Shown here piece after piece: positions 15,451-22,975 of a DNA stretch of 23,987 nt. How positions within the stretch are numbered: the stretch's first letter is position 1; each line of letters starts with the position of its first letter. This DNA is from Bacteroidota bacterium. GTDB taxonomy: Bacteria; Bacteroidota; Bacteroidia; Flavobacteriales_D; Crocinitomicaceae. The DNA lies in assembly GCA_018825925.1 (NCBI GenBank), contig JAHKAT010000353.1, forward strand, positions 1 to 23,987. The letters run 5' to 3'. A program made the translations under genes and the position numbers. The notes beneath the pieces were generated by a model. That model worked only from the letters and a program-made list of their open reading frames with translations. It ran no database searches and had not been told where the DNA came from.

Positions 15451-18400
15451 TTATTTCTGCAGTAATACCTCTACGGCTTTTTTCAATTGTGCATCTTCAC
15501 CAAGCATCATCGTTTTGTAATCATTTTCAATCTGTACATCGGGCATACACTGTTTGTTTTCGTAATAATTACCGTCCATATCCACAACACCAACTTCTGG
15601 AATACCAAAAACCAAATTGTGATGACCGAGATTTTCCCACCAAACAGCTGTTCCTGTACCAGCCACAGGCATACCAATCAACTTGCCTATACCCATCGTT
15701 TGATAAACAACGGGAAACATGTGTGCATCGGAATAATTACCTTCACACATCAATACACAGGAAGGTTTGATCCACTTATTCCCAGGTTCAACACCTATTG
15801 TTTGACCACGAGGGACAAAGTTGATGTATTGTTTACCGGAAAGAAACGTTGCCAAATCGTCGTGCATCCAGCCACCACCATTAAAACGGGTATCAACGAT
15901 GAGCGCGTCTTTATTGATGTATTTCCCCATTACTTCATCGTAAAACTCTCTATATGCTTCATCATTCATTCCTCTCACGTGCATATAACCCAATTTACCA
16001 TTGGAATATTGCTCTGTGAGTTGTTGCATTTTTTCAATCCATCTTTGATAGAGTAATTCTCTTAATTGTCCAGAATTAATTGGTTTGATGGTCTCTTCCC
16101 AACGTTTCCCTGTTTTAGGGCTGAATATGGAAAGTAATGTGTACGCATCTACTTTTCGATTTAAAAATGGATAGTAATTGGTTTCTGGCGCAATGACTTG
16201 TCCGTCGATTTTTTCAATAATATCACCAGCTTTAACTTTTGAGTCTGCATGGGCAAGCGGACCAGATTTGATTATTTCATTGATCTTCAAACCGTTGCCA
16301 GTGTATGATTCATCGAAAAAAGCGCCGATTTCTGCAGTTTGGTCTGAGTTGGGGTAGCTTGGTCGATAAAAGCAACCCGTGTGCGACGCATTTAGCTCTC
16401 CCAATAATTCGCTACACATTTCTGCGAAATCTCTATTGTTATTGATGTGAGGTAGGAATTTGGCATAGGTTTGTTTGTAATAATTCCAATCGACACCGTG
16501 CAGGTCTTTTTTGTAAAACTTCTGGGTCACTTGACGCCAAATATGCTCGAATAAATAAGCCCTTTCGGCATTTTCATTTCTGGTAAGCTCCGCTTTAAAA
16601 GGAATGGATTCGTTCTTCCCACCCTCTAGTGTTATTTTTGATAATGAGCCATTTATAACTGCATAAATCGTTTTACCATCTTTTGAGATTTGTGCATGGT
16701 TTAATTGTTTAGCATTCAAACGAGCTAGAATTTTTGTCTCATTTTCTTTGTAGTCACGGACGTATAAATTGGTCCCTTCGTCAAAATCCGCAAAATAGTA
16801 CAGTTTTTGTCCATCCTCAGACAAAAAACAATCCCCATAATAACCTGAGTATTCAGTCAAACGATTTTTTCTTTTGAAAATTCCTTCTTTCTCAATAATC
16901 AAAGGCTCCACTTTTTTGGGTTCTTCGGTTTTCTTCTTTTTATCATCAGACTTATCTTCCCCTTTTTTGTCTTTACCTTCTTTCTCTTTTTCTAGATAGG
17001 CATCGAAATCGGTTTTATTTAAATTAAAAAGATCGAATGTTTTTTGGTCTAAGAATTGTGCGTAAATATCATTTTGCGAGCCATGACTTGCAACGTTTTT
17101 CATTCCATTTTTATTGGAATAATAAAGTATTGTTTTCCCATTCATTTGGAATAAACCGCCGTAATTGTCAAATCCATTTTGGGTTAATGGAATAATGTTT
17201 TGTGGGTTAGAAACATCAACTAGCCCCATCTGTGTATGCCAATTGCCCTTTTGAAGATAAGAGACTAGTATATATTTGGAATCGGGCGACCAAGCGAAGC
17301 TTTGATCTCCGTCTGCATAGGAATAATTTCTATCGGCAGGCAGTATATTTCTTGTTTTTTTAGTCGCAAGGTTGTAGATAGTTACAGCCGTTCTATTTTC
17401 CAGATAAGCAATTTCTTTTCCATCGGGAGAATAGGCGGGTTGAAAGGATTCGTTTCCATTTTTCACCAAGGTTTCTTCAAGCAATAAGGTGGAGGAATAA
17501 AAATATTTTTCTTCCGAGCGCTTGATTTTAGATTGATAGATTCCCCAAATGTTTTCGCGTTCGGAAGCATAAAGAATTGCTTTTCCGTCGGGAGAAAAAC
17601 TAATTGAACGCTCTGTTTCTGGGGTATTGGTGATTCGTTTGGTTACGCCACCTTCCATTGAGCTAACAAAAACGTCTCCTTTAACAATAAATGCAACCTC
17701 CTTTCCATTGGGTGCAACAGCCATTTCGCTTACTCCACTTGTTTCTGTGCTTCTCGTAATTTCAGCGAACCGCTCGTCAGTTGTAATTTTTATCGACACC
17801 AATTTTGGTTGTTCTCCTGGTTTTTGGGTATAAATTTCACCGTCGTAACCAAAGCAAAGTGTGTTATTGGTCGAAATGGAAAGAAAACGAACCGGATTTT
17901 TATCAAACTGCGTTATTTGAGTTTCGGAATTCGGTGTGTTTGGATTCATTTTCCAGACATTAAAACTTCCGCTTTTTTCACTTAAATAATAGATTTCATT
18001 TTCATCTTGTGACCAAACAGGACTGCGGTCTTCTCCTTCAAAATCACTCAGCTTTTGAAAATCATTTTTAGTCTTGTCGAACAACCAAATATCGCGAGCA
18101 ACAGATGAAGTATGATGTTTTCTTAGAGGATCTTCATAGCCTTTTTTATCGTGAAACAACATTTTAGTTTGTGCTTTGTTCCATTTAATATCCTCAGCAG
18201 CAATGGTCATTTCTTGTTTTTCTCGCCCGCCGGATATCCCAACACTATACACTTCACCAAGCCCCGCATTTGGAAATTGGGTCATTTGGGTTTGATCGAT
18301 GCGACTGGAGCCATAAATAACCGACTTGCCGTCGGCAGAGAAAGAGTAGGGGTAATCGTTTGCAGAATTATAGGTAAGTCGCTGTGCAGTACCGCCATCT

Positions 18401-18702
18401 ATTGGAATAATAAACAGATCAAAATTACCATATCGGTCGGATGCAAAAACGATGCTTTTACCGTCGGGTGAAAAAACGGGCATAAACTCATACGCATCTC
18501 CTATTGTGATGGGCAAAGCAGTACCGCCACTTGCATCTACTTTGTAAAGATCACCTTTGTACATAAATACAATGGTTTTTCCATCAGGAGAAATAGTTGG
18601 GTATCTCATCCATAGTGGTCGGTCACTTGTGTTTATTACAGGAGCAGGAACTAAGCTCATGGTAAAGGCAGCAAGGCATATAAGGGCAAATAATCGGGTC
18701 AT
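15451..18702 (-). CDS. Tricorn-like S41 protease with beta-propeller and PDZ domains
   Basis: A large exported protease of 1083 residues that by analogy degrades peptides. A signal peptide (TRLFALICLAAFTMSLVPAP) is followed by TolB/PD40-type propeller repeats (many S-x-D-G-K motifs) up to about residue 560 and again from 620 to 710. A tricorn core follows: an N-terminal core helical region, the Ser773-His774 pair in NASHTG, a PDZ domain about 785-880, and the S41 domain with Ser991 in GNYSDAHMF and Glu1048 near the C-terminus. These match the tricorn Ser-His-Ser-Glu tetrad. Residues near 568-600 form a Lys/Glu/Asp-rich low-complexity insert. The gene stands at the head of the minus block; a TAAATTTA sequence upstream is only a weak -7 candidate. 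Confidence 0.95.
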   Translation of the reverse strand: MTRLFALICLAAFTMSLVPAPVINTSDRPLWMRYPTISPDGKTIVFMYKGDLYKVDASGGTALPITIGDAYEFMPVFSPDGKSIVFASDRYGNFDLFIIPIDGGTAQRLTYNSANDYPYSFSADGKSVIYGSSRIDQTQMTQFPNAGLGEVYSVGISGGREKQEMTIAAEDIKWNKAQTKMLFHDKKGYEDPLRKHHTSSVARDIWLFDKTKNDFQKLSDFEGEDRSPVWSQDENEIYYLSEKSGSFNVWKMNPNTPNSETQITQFDKNPVRFLSISTNNTLCFGYDGEIYTQKPGEQPKLVSIKITTDERFAEITRSTETSGVSEMAVAPNGKEVAFIVKGDVFVSSMEGGVTKRITNTPETERSISFSPDGKAILYASERENIWGIYQSKIKRSEEKYFYSSTLLLEETLVKNGNESFQPAYSPDGKEIAYLENRTAVTIYNLATKKTRNILPADRNYSYADGDQSFAWSPDSKYILVSYLQKGNWHTQMGLVDVSNPQNIIPLTQNGFDNYGGLFQMNGKTILYYSNKNGMKNVASHGSQNDIYAQFLDQKTFDLFNLNKTDFDAYLEKEKEGKDKKGEDKSDDKKKKTEEPKKVEPLIIEKEGIFKRKNRLTEYSGYYGDCFLSEDGQKLYYFADFDEGTNLYVRDYKENETKILARLNAKQLNHAQISKDGKTIYAVINGSLSKITLEGGKNESIPFKAELTRNENAERAYLFEHIWRQVTQKFYKKDLHGVDWNYYKQTYAKFLPHINNNRDFAEMCSELLGELNASHTGCFYRPSYPNSDQTAEIGAFFDESYTGNGLKINEIIKSGPLAHADSKVKAGDIIEKIDGQVIAPETNYYPFLNRKVDAYTLLSIFSPKTGKRWEETIKPINSGQLRELLYQRWIEKMQQLTEQYSNGKLGYMHVRGMNDEAYREFYDEVMGKYINKDALIVDTRFNGGGWMHDDLATFLSGKQYINFVPRGQTIGVEPGNKWIKPSCVLMCEGNYSDAHMFPVVYQTMGIGKLIGMPVAGTGTAVWWENLGHHNLVFGIPEVGVVDMDGNYYENKQCMPDVQIENDYKTMMLGEDAQLKKAVEVLLQK

Positions 18703-18769
18703 CGTAGGAGATTTAAATGAGCCCTAAATTTAGCAAAATGTTTTTATAAAAAGATTGTTGTGTTTAACC

Positions 18770-18779
18770 TTGACGCTAA
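18770..18779 (+). repeat. Outer short inverted-repeat arm, left
   Basis: TTGACGCTAA; its exact complement lies at 22913-22922. Ten bases alone could match by chance, but with the 24-base pair the order is outer-inner-gene-inner-outer, as expected for nested flanking repeats. Confidence 0.4.
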
Positions 18780-18845
18780 CAATGACATTAATCCTTGAAC
18801 CAAAATAAATAACACTTCGGTTTTGAGTTTTTTTCTCACGTAGAG

Positions 18846-18875
18846 TGCATAAAGAAGCCGCAAAGCCACGCAAAG
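18846..18875 (+). repeat. CGCAAAG short-period intergenic repeat
   Basis: CGCAAAG occurs at 18859-18865 and again 10 bases later at 18869-18875, preceded by a degenerate TGCATAAAG (18846-18854) and by a TTTCTCACGTAGAG lead-in. From memory, this CACG-CAGAG-CGCAAAG style of sequence is a dispersed intergenic repeat in several bacterial phyla. It is non-coding here. Confidence 0.6.
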
Positions 18876-18960
18876 AATGGAAATTGGACTGATTCAAGGT
18901 TTAATCAAAATCGTCCTGTCTAAGTCTATGGTCACTTTTAATTCCTAATTCAAAATTAAA

Positions 18961-18984
18961 AAAGTCCTGACTCCTAAAGTCCTG
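18961..18984 (+). repeat. Inner 24-base inverted-repeat arm, left of the WD40-caspase gene
   Basis: AAAGTCCTGACTCCTAAAGT plus CCTG. Compared with the complement of 22875-22898 it matches at 22 of 24 positions. Internally the word AAAGTCCTG occurs twice (18961-18969 and 18976-18984), so the arm is itself a short degenerate repeat. Confidence 0.75.
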
Positions 18985-19085
18985 CAGTCCAATTTTTTAG
19001 CATAATTATTGCCTGTACCATACATCTTGGCCTTAAAATTGAAGAGGCACTCTCTACGATTCCAACTTTTTAGACATCTTAGTGG

Positions 19086-19093
19086 TATATTTG
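19086..19093 (+). promoter_or_regulatory. -7 box of the WD40-caspase gene
   Basis: TATATTTG, an exact TAnnTTTG match, 24 bases before the ATG at 19117, giving a predicted leader of about 18 bases. No TTG occurs at the normal -33 distance, so this may be a weak or activator-dependent promoter. Confidence 0.5.
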
Positions 19094-19116
19094 AATAAGA
19101 CTTAAAGGCTGTTTTA

Positions 19117-22100
19117 ATGTATAAGAAAATCAACAATAATTTGCTTCTTCTCTCATTTGCCTTCATTTGCCAGCTTTGTGTTGGGCAGGAGGTAAGATTG
19201 AGATTGCCAAGTGGGGCGGTTTACAATACCAATACAATTAGTTTTAGCCCGGATGGTAAAAACTTCATCACTTCTCAAATGGACAACACCTACAACATTT
19301 GGGAGGTGGGTTCTGGAAAAAGAGTAAGTGGCGCAATGATTAATAGTGCGACGCCCAATGGAGAGGTTCTTTCTAAATTTAGTCCACGAACAAAGGACGA
19401 TCCAAGGGGAGGCAAATATTATTTTATACTTGGCAATTTTTACTACCTATGTATCTTTTCAACCCAGTCTTTTGACCCTAATTTTTGCGCTTCACATGTA
19501 CATCCCAAAGATTCAATCGTATACAGAATAAATTATGCTGAATTTAGCCCAGATGGCAAATGTATCGTCACGGCTTCAGATGACCGAACAGCGATTTTAT
19601 GGGATATAGAATCTGGAAAAATTCTCCATCAATTCAAAGGTCACAAACATAAGGTTAATCACGTTTCTTTTAGCCCTGATGGAAAAAAACTTGTAACCGC
19701 TTCTACCGACAAAACGGCAAAAGTTTGGGATGTCTTGAGTGGAGATTTGTTGACTACACTTTCTCACAACAAGAAGAATAGAGTTTTTACAGCCAAATTT
19801 AGCCCAGCTTGTGACGGGGATTCTCTTGGAGGGAAGTACATTATGACCGAAGCGAGTGACTCAAAACTTAGGATTTGGGACGCACGATCTGGCAAATTAG
19901 TACATGAACTTATCGGTCATAATGACCTTACGTATATGGCACAATTCAGCCCTAATGGAAAAGAGATAGTCTCCACTTCCTTTGATAGCACAGCCATTCT
20001 TTGGGATGTTGAAAGTGGTTTAAAAAAGTTTCAGTTCAGGGCGCATCAAGACGAAGTGATTGACGCAACTTTTAGCCCTAATGGCAAGGTGCTCGCCACA
20101 GCTTCCTTTGATCACACCGTAATTTTATGGGATATCGCAACAGGAAAGGAAATCATGAAATTGGGAGGGCATAAATATGGCCTTATGGATATTGAATTCA
20201 GTCCAATATGCGATGACGATAAAGAAGGCGGAAGGTACATTGTTACGGCAGACAGAGGGCCAGACCCACGATTGTGGGACACAAAAACAGGTGAGTTGTT
20301 GACGGTATTTCAAAGTCGATGTGCACCTGTTATGGATTTATTTATAGAAAACAAGGGCACTAGCAAAGAGCTCACTTTTTTAGCAGATGGAAAGATAAAT
20401 AGCATGAATTTTAATTCAGGTCGAGTAGAGAATCAATTAAGCATTGATTCGGGCATATTAAGCCTCGTTTCTCGTGGTGACCCAAATGTATTAAAACCGT
20501 TATTTTTCAACGAATTTGACAATGGAGTACTTAACGAAATAGATAGTAAATCAGGAGAAATAATAAGAACTTTTAATGGACATTCCAAGTACATTTACCA
20601 CATCAATTTAAGCCCTGATTTAAATTACTTAGCCACAACGGCTTCCGATACTACCGTGTTAATTTGGGATTACACTTCAGGTAAATTGCTACATCGCTTT
20701 TCTGTTTTCTCATTTAATTCTGTTTTTAATCGAGAATCTACTCAGCTAATTACCTATGATATTGATGGCAAAATAGTGTTTTGGGATCTGAAATCAGGCA
20801 AAAAAACAAGGACAATATCTAGCACCAAACCGGAATACAGTTCAGTAGGAATTTTTAATACAGCAGGCGATATTTTAGTGCTTAGCTGCGATGAAATAAT
20901 ATTTTTTTGGAATCTAAAAACGGGTAAAGAAATAAAAAAACTGGACGGGCAAAGTGGGGGTATTTTTCATCTCGAGTTTTCGAAGGATGAAAAGAGCTTA
21001 ATAGCAACATACAACGGAAAAAATGTGCTGATTTGGGACCTGAGTGCCGACACTGTTTTATTGGAATTAACCCATACAAAAGACGTAAATAGCATTCAAG
21101 TTTTTGAAAACGAAAACTTAATTTATACAGGTTGTGGTGATGGTGGAATCCATATTTGGAATACCACAACGGGAGATAAAATACTGAGTCAATATCAGTT
21201 TGATTCTAATCCCAACCTGTGGGTCCACTTGCATCCTTCGGGTTATTTTGATGCTTCGCCGGAGGCCATGGAACTCATGTATTGGACGAAGGGCTTGGAG
21301 GTGATAGAATTTAGTCAGCTGAAGGATAGATACTGGTTGCCAGGGCTGTGGGAAAAGGTATTGAAAGGAGAGTCCTTGCCAGCCATCCGCGATATGGGGG
21401 AACTTAAAATGCAACCCAAAGTGATATTGGGCGACTTGAAAGATGGTAAAGTACCTGTGACCTTGTACCGCCGGGATGGAGGTTATGGAAAGATATCCAT
21501 TTTTGTAAATGGCAAGGAAATTCAGGCAGATGCTAGGGGCGATAATTTTGATTCCTCGAAAGTGGAACAAACCATTTATGTGGATATCAAAGACCACCCC
21601 AATTTAATTGATGGTGAAAATACGATTGCTGTTCGCACCAGTTCTCAAGATGGCTTTGTAACCGGTCTTCCGGTGCAAAAAGGATTTTCCGTTGCCTTCC
21701 AAAAAACCAACCCGCATTTTTATGCAGTAGTCATTGGAACGGGGAAATACAGCAACAGCGCCATCAATTTAAAATACCCAGAAAAGGATGCCGAGGCCAT
21801 GAGTACAGCTCTTAAACTGGGTGGTGAAGGCTTGTTTGGTAAAGATAACACCCATGTTTACACCCTTTCTACCAATCAAAGCGAGCGACCAACAAAGGAC
21901 AAAATAAAAGAACTCTTTGCTACGATTGCCCAAAAGGCAACTTCTACGGACGTGGTGTTGGTTTATTTAAGTGGGCACGGGATAGTTTGGGGAGGAGAAA
22001 AAGGAGATTTTTATTATCTGACTACGGATGCCACCGCAGCCAACTCCGAGGCCTACAACGATGAATTCTTGAGAAAAAGAGATGGAATTAGCACGTCTGA

Positions 22101-22854
22101 ATGGACAGAAATGTTGACTCGCATTCCAGCCCTCAAACAGGTGATGATAATTGATGCTTGTAGTTCGGGTAAGGCTGTTGAGAACCTAATCGCCTCCAGA
22201 GATATTGATGCTTCCCAAATCAAGGCAATTGACCGCATGAAAGACCGCACCGGAATGTTTGTGATTTCGGGTAGCGCTGCCGATGCGGCTAGTTATGAAG
22301 CAAGTAGATACGGGCAGGGCTTGCTAACTTATTCTATTTTGGAGGCCATGAAAGGTTTTCAGTTGAGAGACAATGAATATTTTGATGTCAATATTATATT
22401 CAATTATGCCCGCGAAAAAGTTCCTGTTTTAGCTGCGGGACTTGGGGGCATCCAAAAACCTCAACTTCTAATACCGAAAGGGGGAAGTTTTGATATTGGA
22501 AGAGTTGATGACGAAGCGAAAGCCAAAATACCCTTGAACTCCATTAAACCAGTTTTTGTACGGTCTATTTTGCTCAACACCGATGAAATGGAGGATGTTT
22601 TGGCACTCAGCAAGGCAGTTGATGAAAAACTGAATGCCTTAGCCTCTCGAGGTTCTGAAGGAAAAATTGTGTTCCTCGATGTTCGCGAATATTCCGAAGG
22701 GTATAGATTGAGCGGCGGCTACACCCTAAACAACGGGATCATCACCTTGCGCCTCAAAATAAAAGGACCTACAGAGATGGAGCAAATTATATCAGGTTCA
22801 ACAAAACAAGATGTAATTGATCAAATCATCGGTATTGTGGAGCAATTAAAATAG
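19117..22854 (+). CDS. Exported WD40-repeat protein with C-terminal caspase (C14) domain
   Basis: A 1245-residue predicted sensor-protease. A Sec signal (NNLLLLSFAFICQLCVGQ) precedes about 14-15 WD40 blades (about 30-695), enough for two seven-bladed propellers; the first has classic FSPDGK and TAILWD motifs, the second is degenerate. A P-S-G-Y-F-D-A-S-P linker (about 705-713) and an Ig-like segment (about 765-860) lead to a caspase p20-type domain (about 867-1125) with the dyad His954 (YLSGHG) and Cys1015 (IDACSSG), both intact. The last 120 residues form a further domain with the strand pattern YRLSGGYTLNNGIITLRL, faintly FlgO/CsgG-like. Caspase-family proteases cleave after acidic or basic residues. 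The substrate is unknown. The gene stands alone on its strand between inverted repeats, with a composition step at about 21200. Confidence 0.92.
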   Translation: MYKKINNNLLLLSFAFICQLCVGQEVRLRLPSGAVYNTNTISFSPDGKNFITSQMDNTYNIWEVGSGKRVSGAMINSATPNGEVLSKFSPRTKDDPRGGKYYFILGNFYYLCIFSTQSFDPNFCASHVHPKDSIVYRINYAEFSPDGKCIVTASDDRTAILWDIESGKILHQFKGHKHKVNHVSFSPDGKKLVTASTDKTAKVWDVLSGDLLTTLSHNKKNRVFTAKFSPACDGDSLGGKYIMTEASDSKLRIWDARSGKLVHELIGHNDLTYMAQFSPNGKEIVSTSFDSTAILWDVESGLKKFQFRAHQDEVIDATFSPNGKVLATASFDHTVILWDIATGKEIMKLGGHKYGLMDIEFSPICDDDKEGGRYIVTADRGPDPRLWDTKTGELLTVFQSRCAPVMDLFIENKGTSKELTFLADGKINSMNFNSGRVENQLSIDSGILSLVSRGDPNVLKPLFFNEFDNGVLNEIDSKSGEIIRTFNGHSKYIYHINLSPDLNYLATTASDTTVLIWDYTSGKLLHRFSVFSFNSVFNRESTQLITYDIDGKIVFWDLKSGKKTRTISSTKPEYSSVGIFNTAGDILVLSCDEIIFFWNLKTGKEIKKLDGQSGGIFHLEFSKDEKSLIATYNGKNVLIWDLSADTVLLELTHTKDVNSIQVFENENLIYTGCGDGGIHIWNTTTGDKILSQYQFDSNPNLWVHLHPSGYFDASPEAMELMYWTKGLEVIEFSQLKDRYWLPGLWEKVLKGESLPAIRDMGELKMQPKVILGDLKDGKVPVTLYRRDGGYGKISIFVNGKEIQADARGDNFDSSKVEQTIYVDIKDHPNLIDGENTIAVRTSSQDGFVTGLPVQKGFSVAFQKTNPHFYAVVIGTGKYSNSAINLKYPEKDAEAMSTALKLGGEGLFGKDNTHVYTLSTNQSERPTKDKIKELFATIAQKATSTDVVLVYLSGHGIVWGGEKGDFYYLTTDATAANSEAYNDEFLRKRDGISTSEWTEMLTRIPALKQVMIIDACSSGKAVENLIASRDIDASQIKAIDRMKDRTGMFVISGSAADAASYEASRYGQGLLTYSILEAMKGFQLRDNEYFDVNIIFNYAREKVPVLAAGLGGIQKPQLLIPKGGSFDIGRVDDEAKAKIPLNSIKPVFVRSILLNTDEMEDVLALSKAVDEKLNALASRGSEGKIVFLDVREYSEGYRLSGGYTLNNGIITLRLKIKGPTEMEQIISGSTKQDVIDQIIGIVEQLK

Positions 22855-22874
22855 AATATGAACTTTTTTTGAGC

Positions 22875-22898
22875 CAGGACTATAGGAGTCAAGACTTT
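22875..22898 (-). repeat. Inner 24-base inverted-repeat arm, right of the WD40-caspase gene
   Basis: CAGGACTATAGGAGTCAAGA plus CTTT, starting 21 bases after the caspase stop. Its complement matches 18961-18984 at 22 of 24 positions. It has only a 4-bp internal stem and does not look like a normal terminator. Confidence 0.75.
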
Positions 22899-22912
22899 TG
22901 TAGGTCAAATCC

Positions 22913-22922
22913 TTAGCGTCAA
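22913..22922 (-). repeat. Outer short inverted-repeat arm, right
   Basis: TTAGCGTCAA, the exact complement of 18770-18779. It lies outside the 24-base arm, mirroring the left side. Confidence 0.4.
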
Positions 22923-22946
22923 TCCCTCTAAATTCACTTCCTTTGA

Positions 22947-22967
22947 ATTCTGCATTCTGCATTCTAA
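22947..22967 (+). repeat. Seven-base tandem repeat ATTCTGC
   Basis: ATTCTGC at 22947-22953 and 22954-22960, then a third diverged copy ATTCTAA at 22961-22967. It lies just before the 3' end of the minus-strand helicase gene. The left flank of the caspase gene has a comparable AATTC-rich stretch at 18939-18960. Confidence 0.6.
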
Positions 22968-22975
22968 ATTAGCCC

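Larger units (their letters stand above)
18703..19116. other. Repeat-bearing intergenic region between the tricorn-like and WD40-caspase genes
   Basis: A 414-base gap between divergently transcribed genes, AT-rich and without a credible ORF. From left to right it holds a 10-base element (18770-18779) whose complement returns to the right of the caspase gene, a CGCAAAG short-period repeat (18846-18875), an AT-rich stretch with repeated AATTC words (18939-18960), a 24-base element (18961-18984) also found inverted on the far side of the gene, and the promoter box of the caspase gene at 19086. No IS ends or tRNA were seen. Confidence 0.8.

Noticed and set aside
15487..16056. 189-codon plus-strand ORF within the tricorn-like gene
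   Set aside because: It is antisense to the catalytic S41 region, and its His/Cys/Thr-rich translation resembles no protein family.
18725..18732. TAAATTTA as the promoter of the tricorn-like gene
   Set aside because: It lacks the final G of TAnnTTTG, is a simple palindrome in AT-rich DNA and has no TTG at the right distance.
18846..18984. CRISPR-like array
   Set aside because: The repeats are only 7-10 bases, degenerate, without regular spacers, and no cas gene is present.
18945..19166. Minus-strand 73-codon ORF upstream of the WD40-caspase gene
   Set aside because: It runs through the 24-base repeat and the promoter box and into the caspase start; its translation has no domain or signal, so it is chance.
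22855..22900. Terminator formed by the T-run and repeat after the caspase stop
   Set aside because: The T-run precedes rather than follows the repeat and the repeat folds into only a 4-bp stem.
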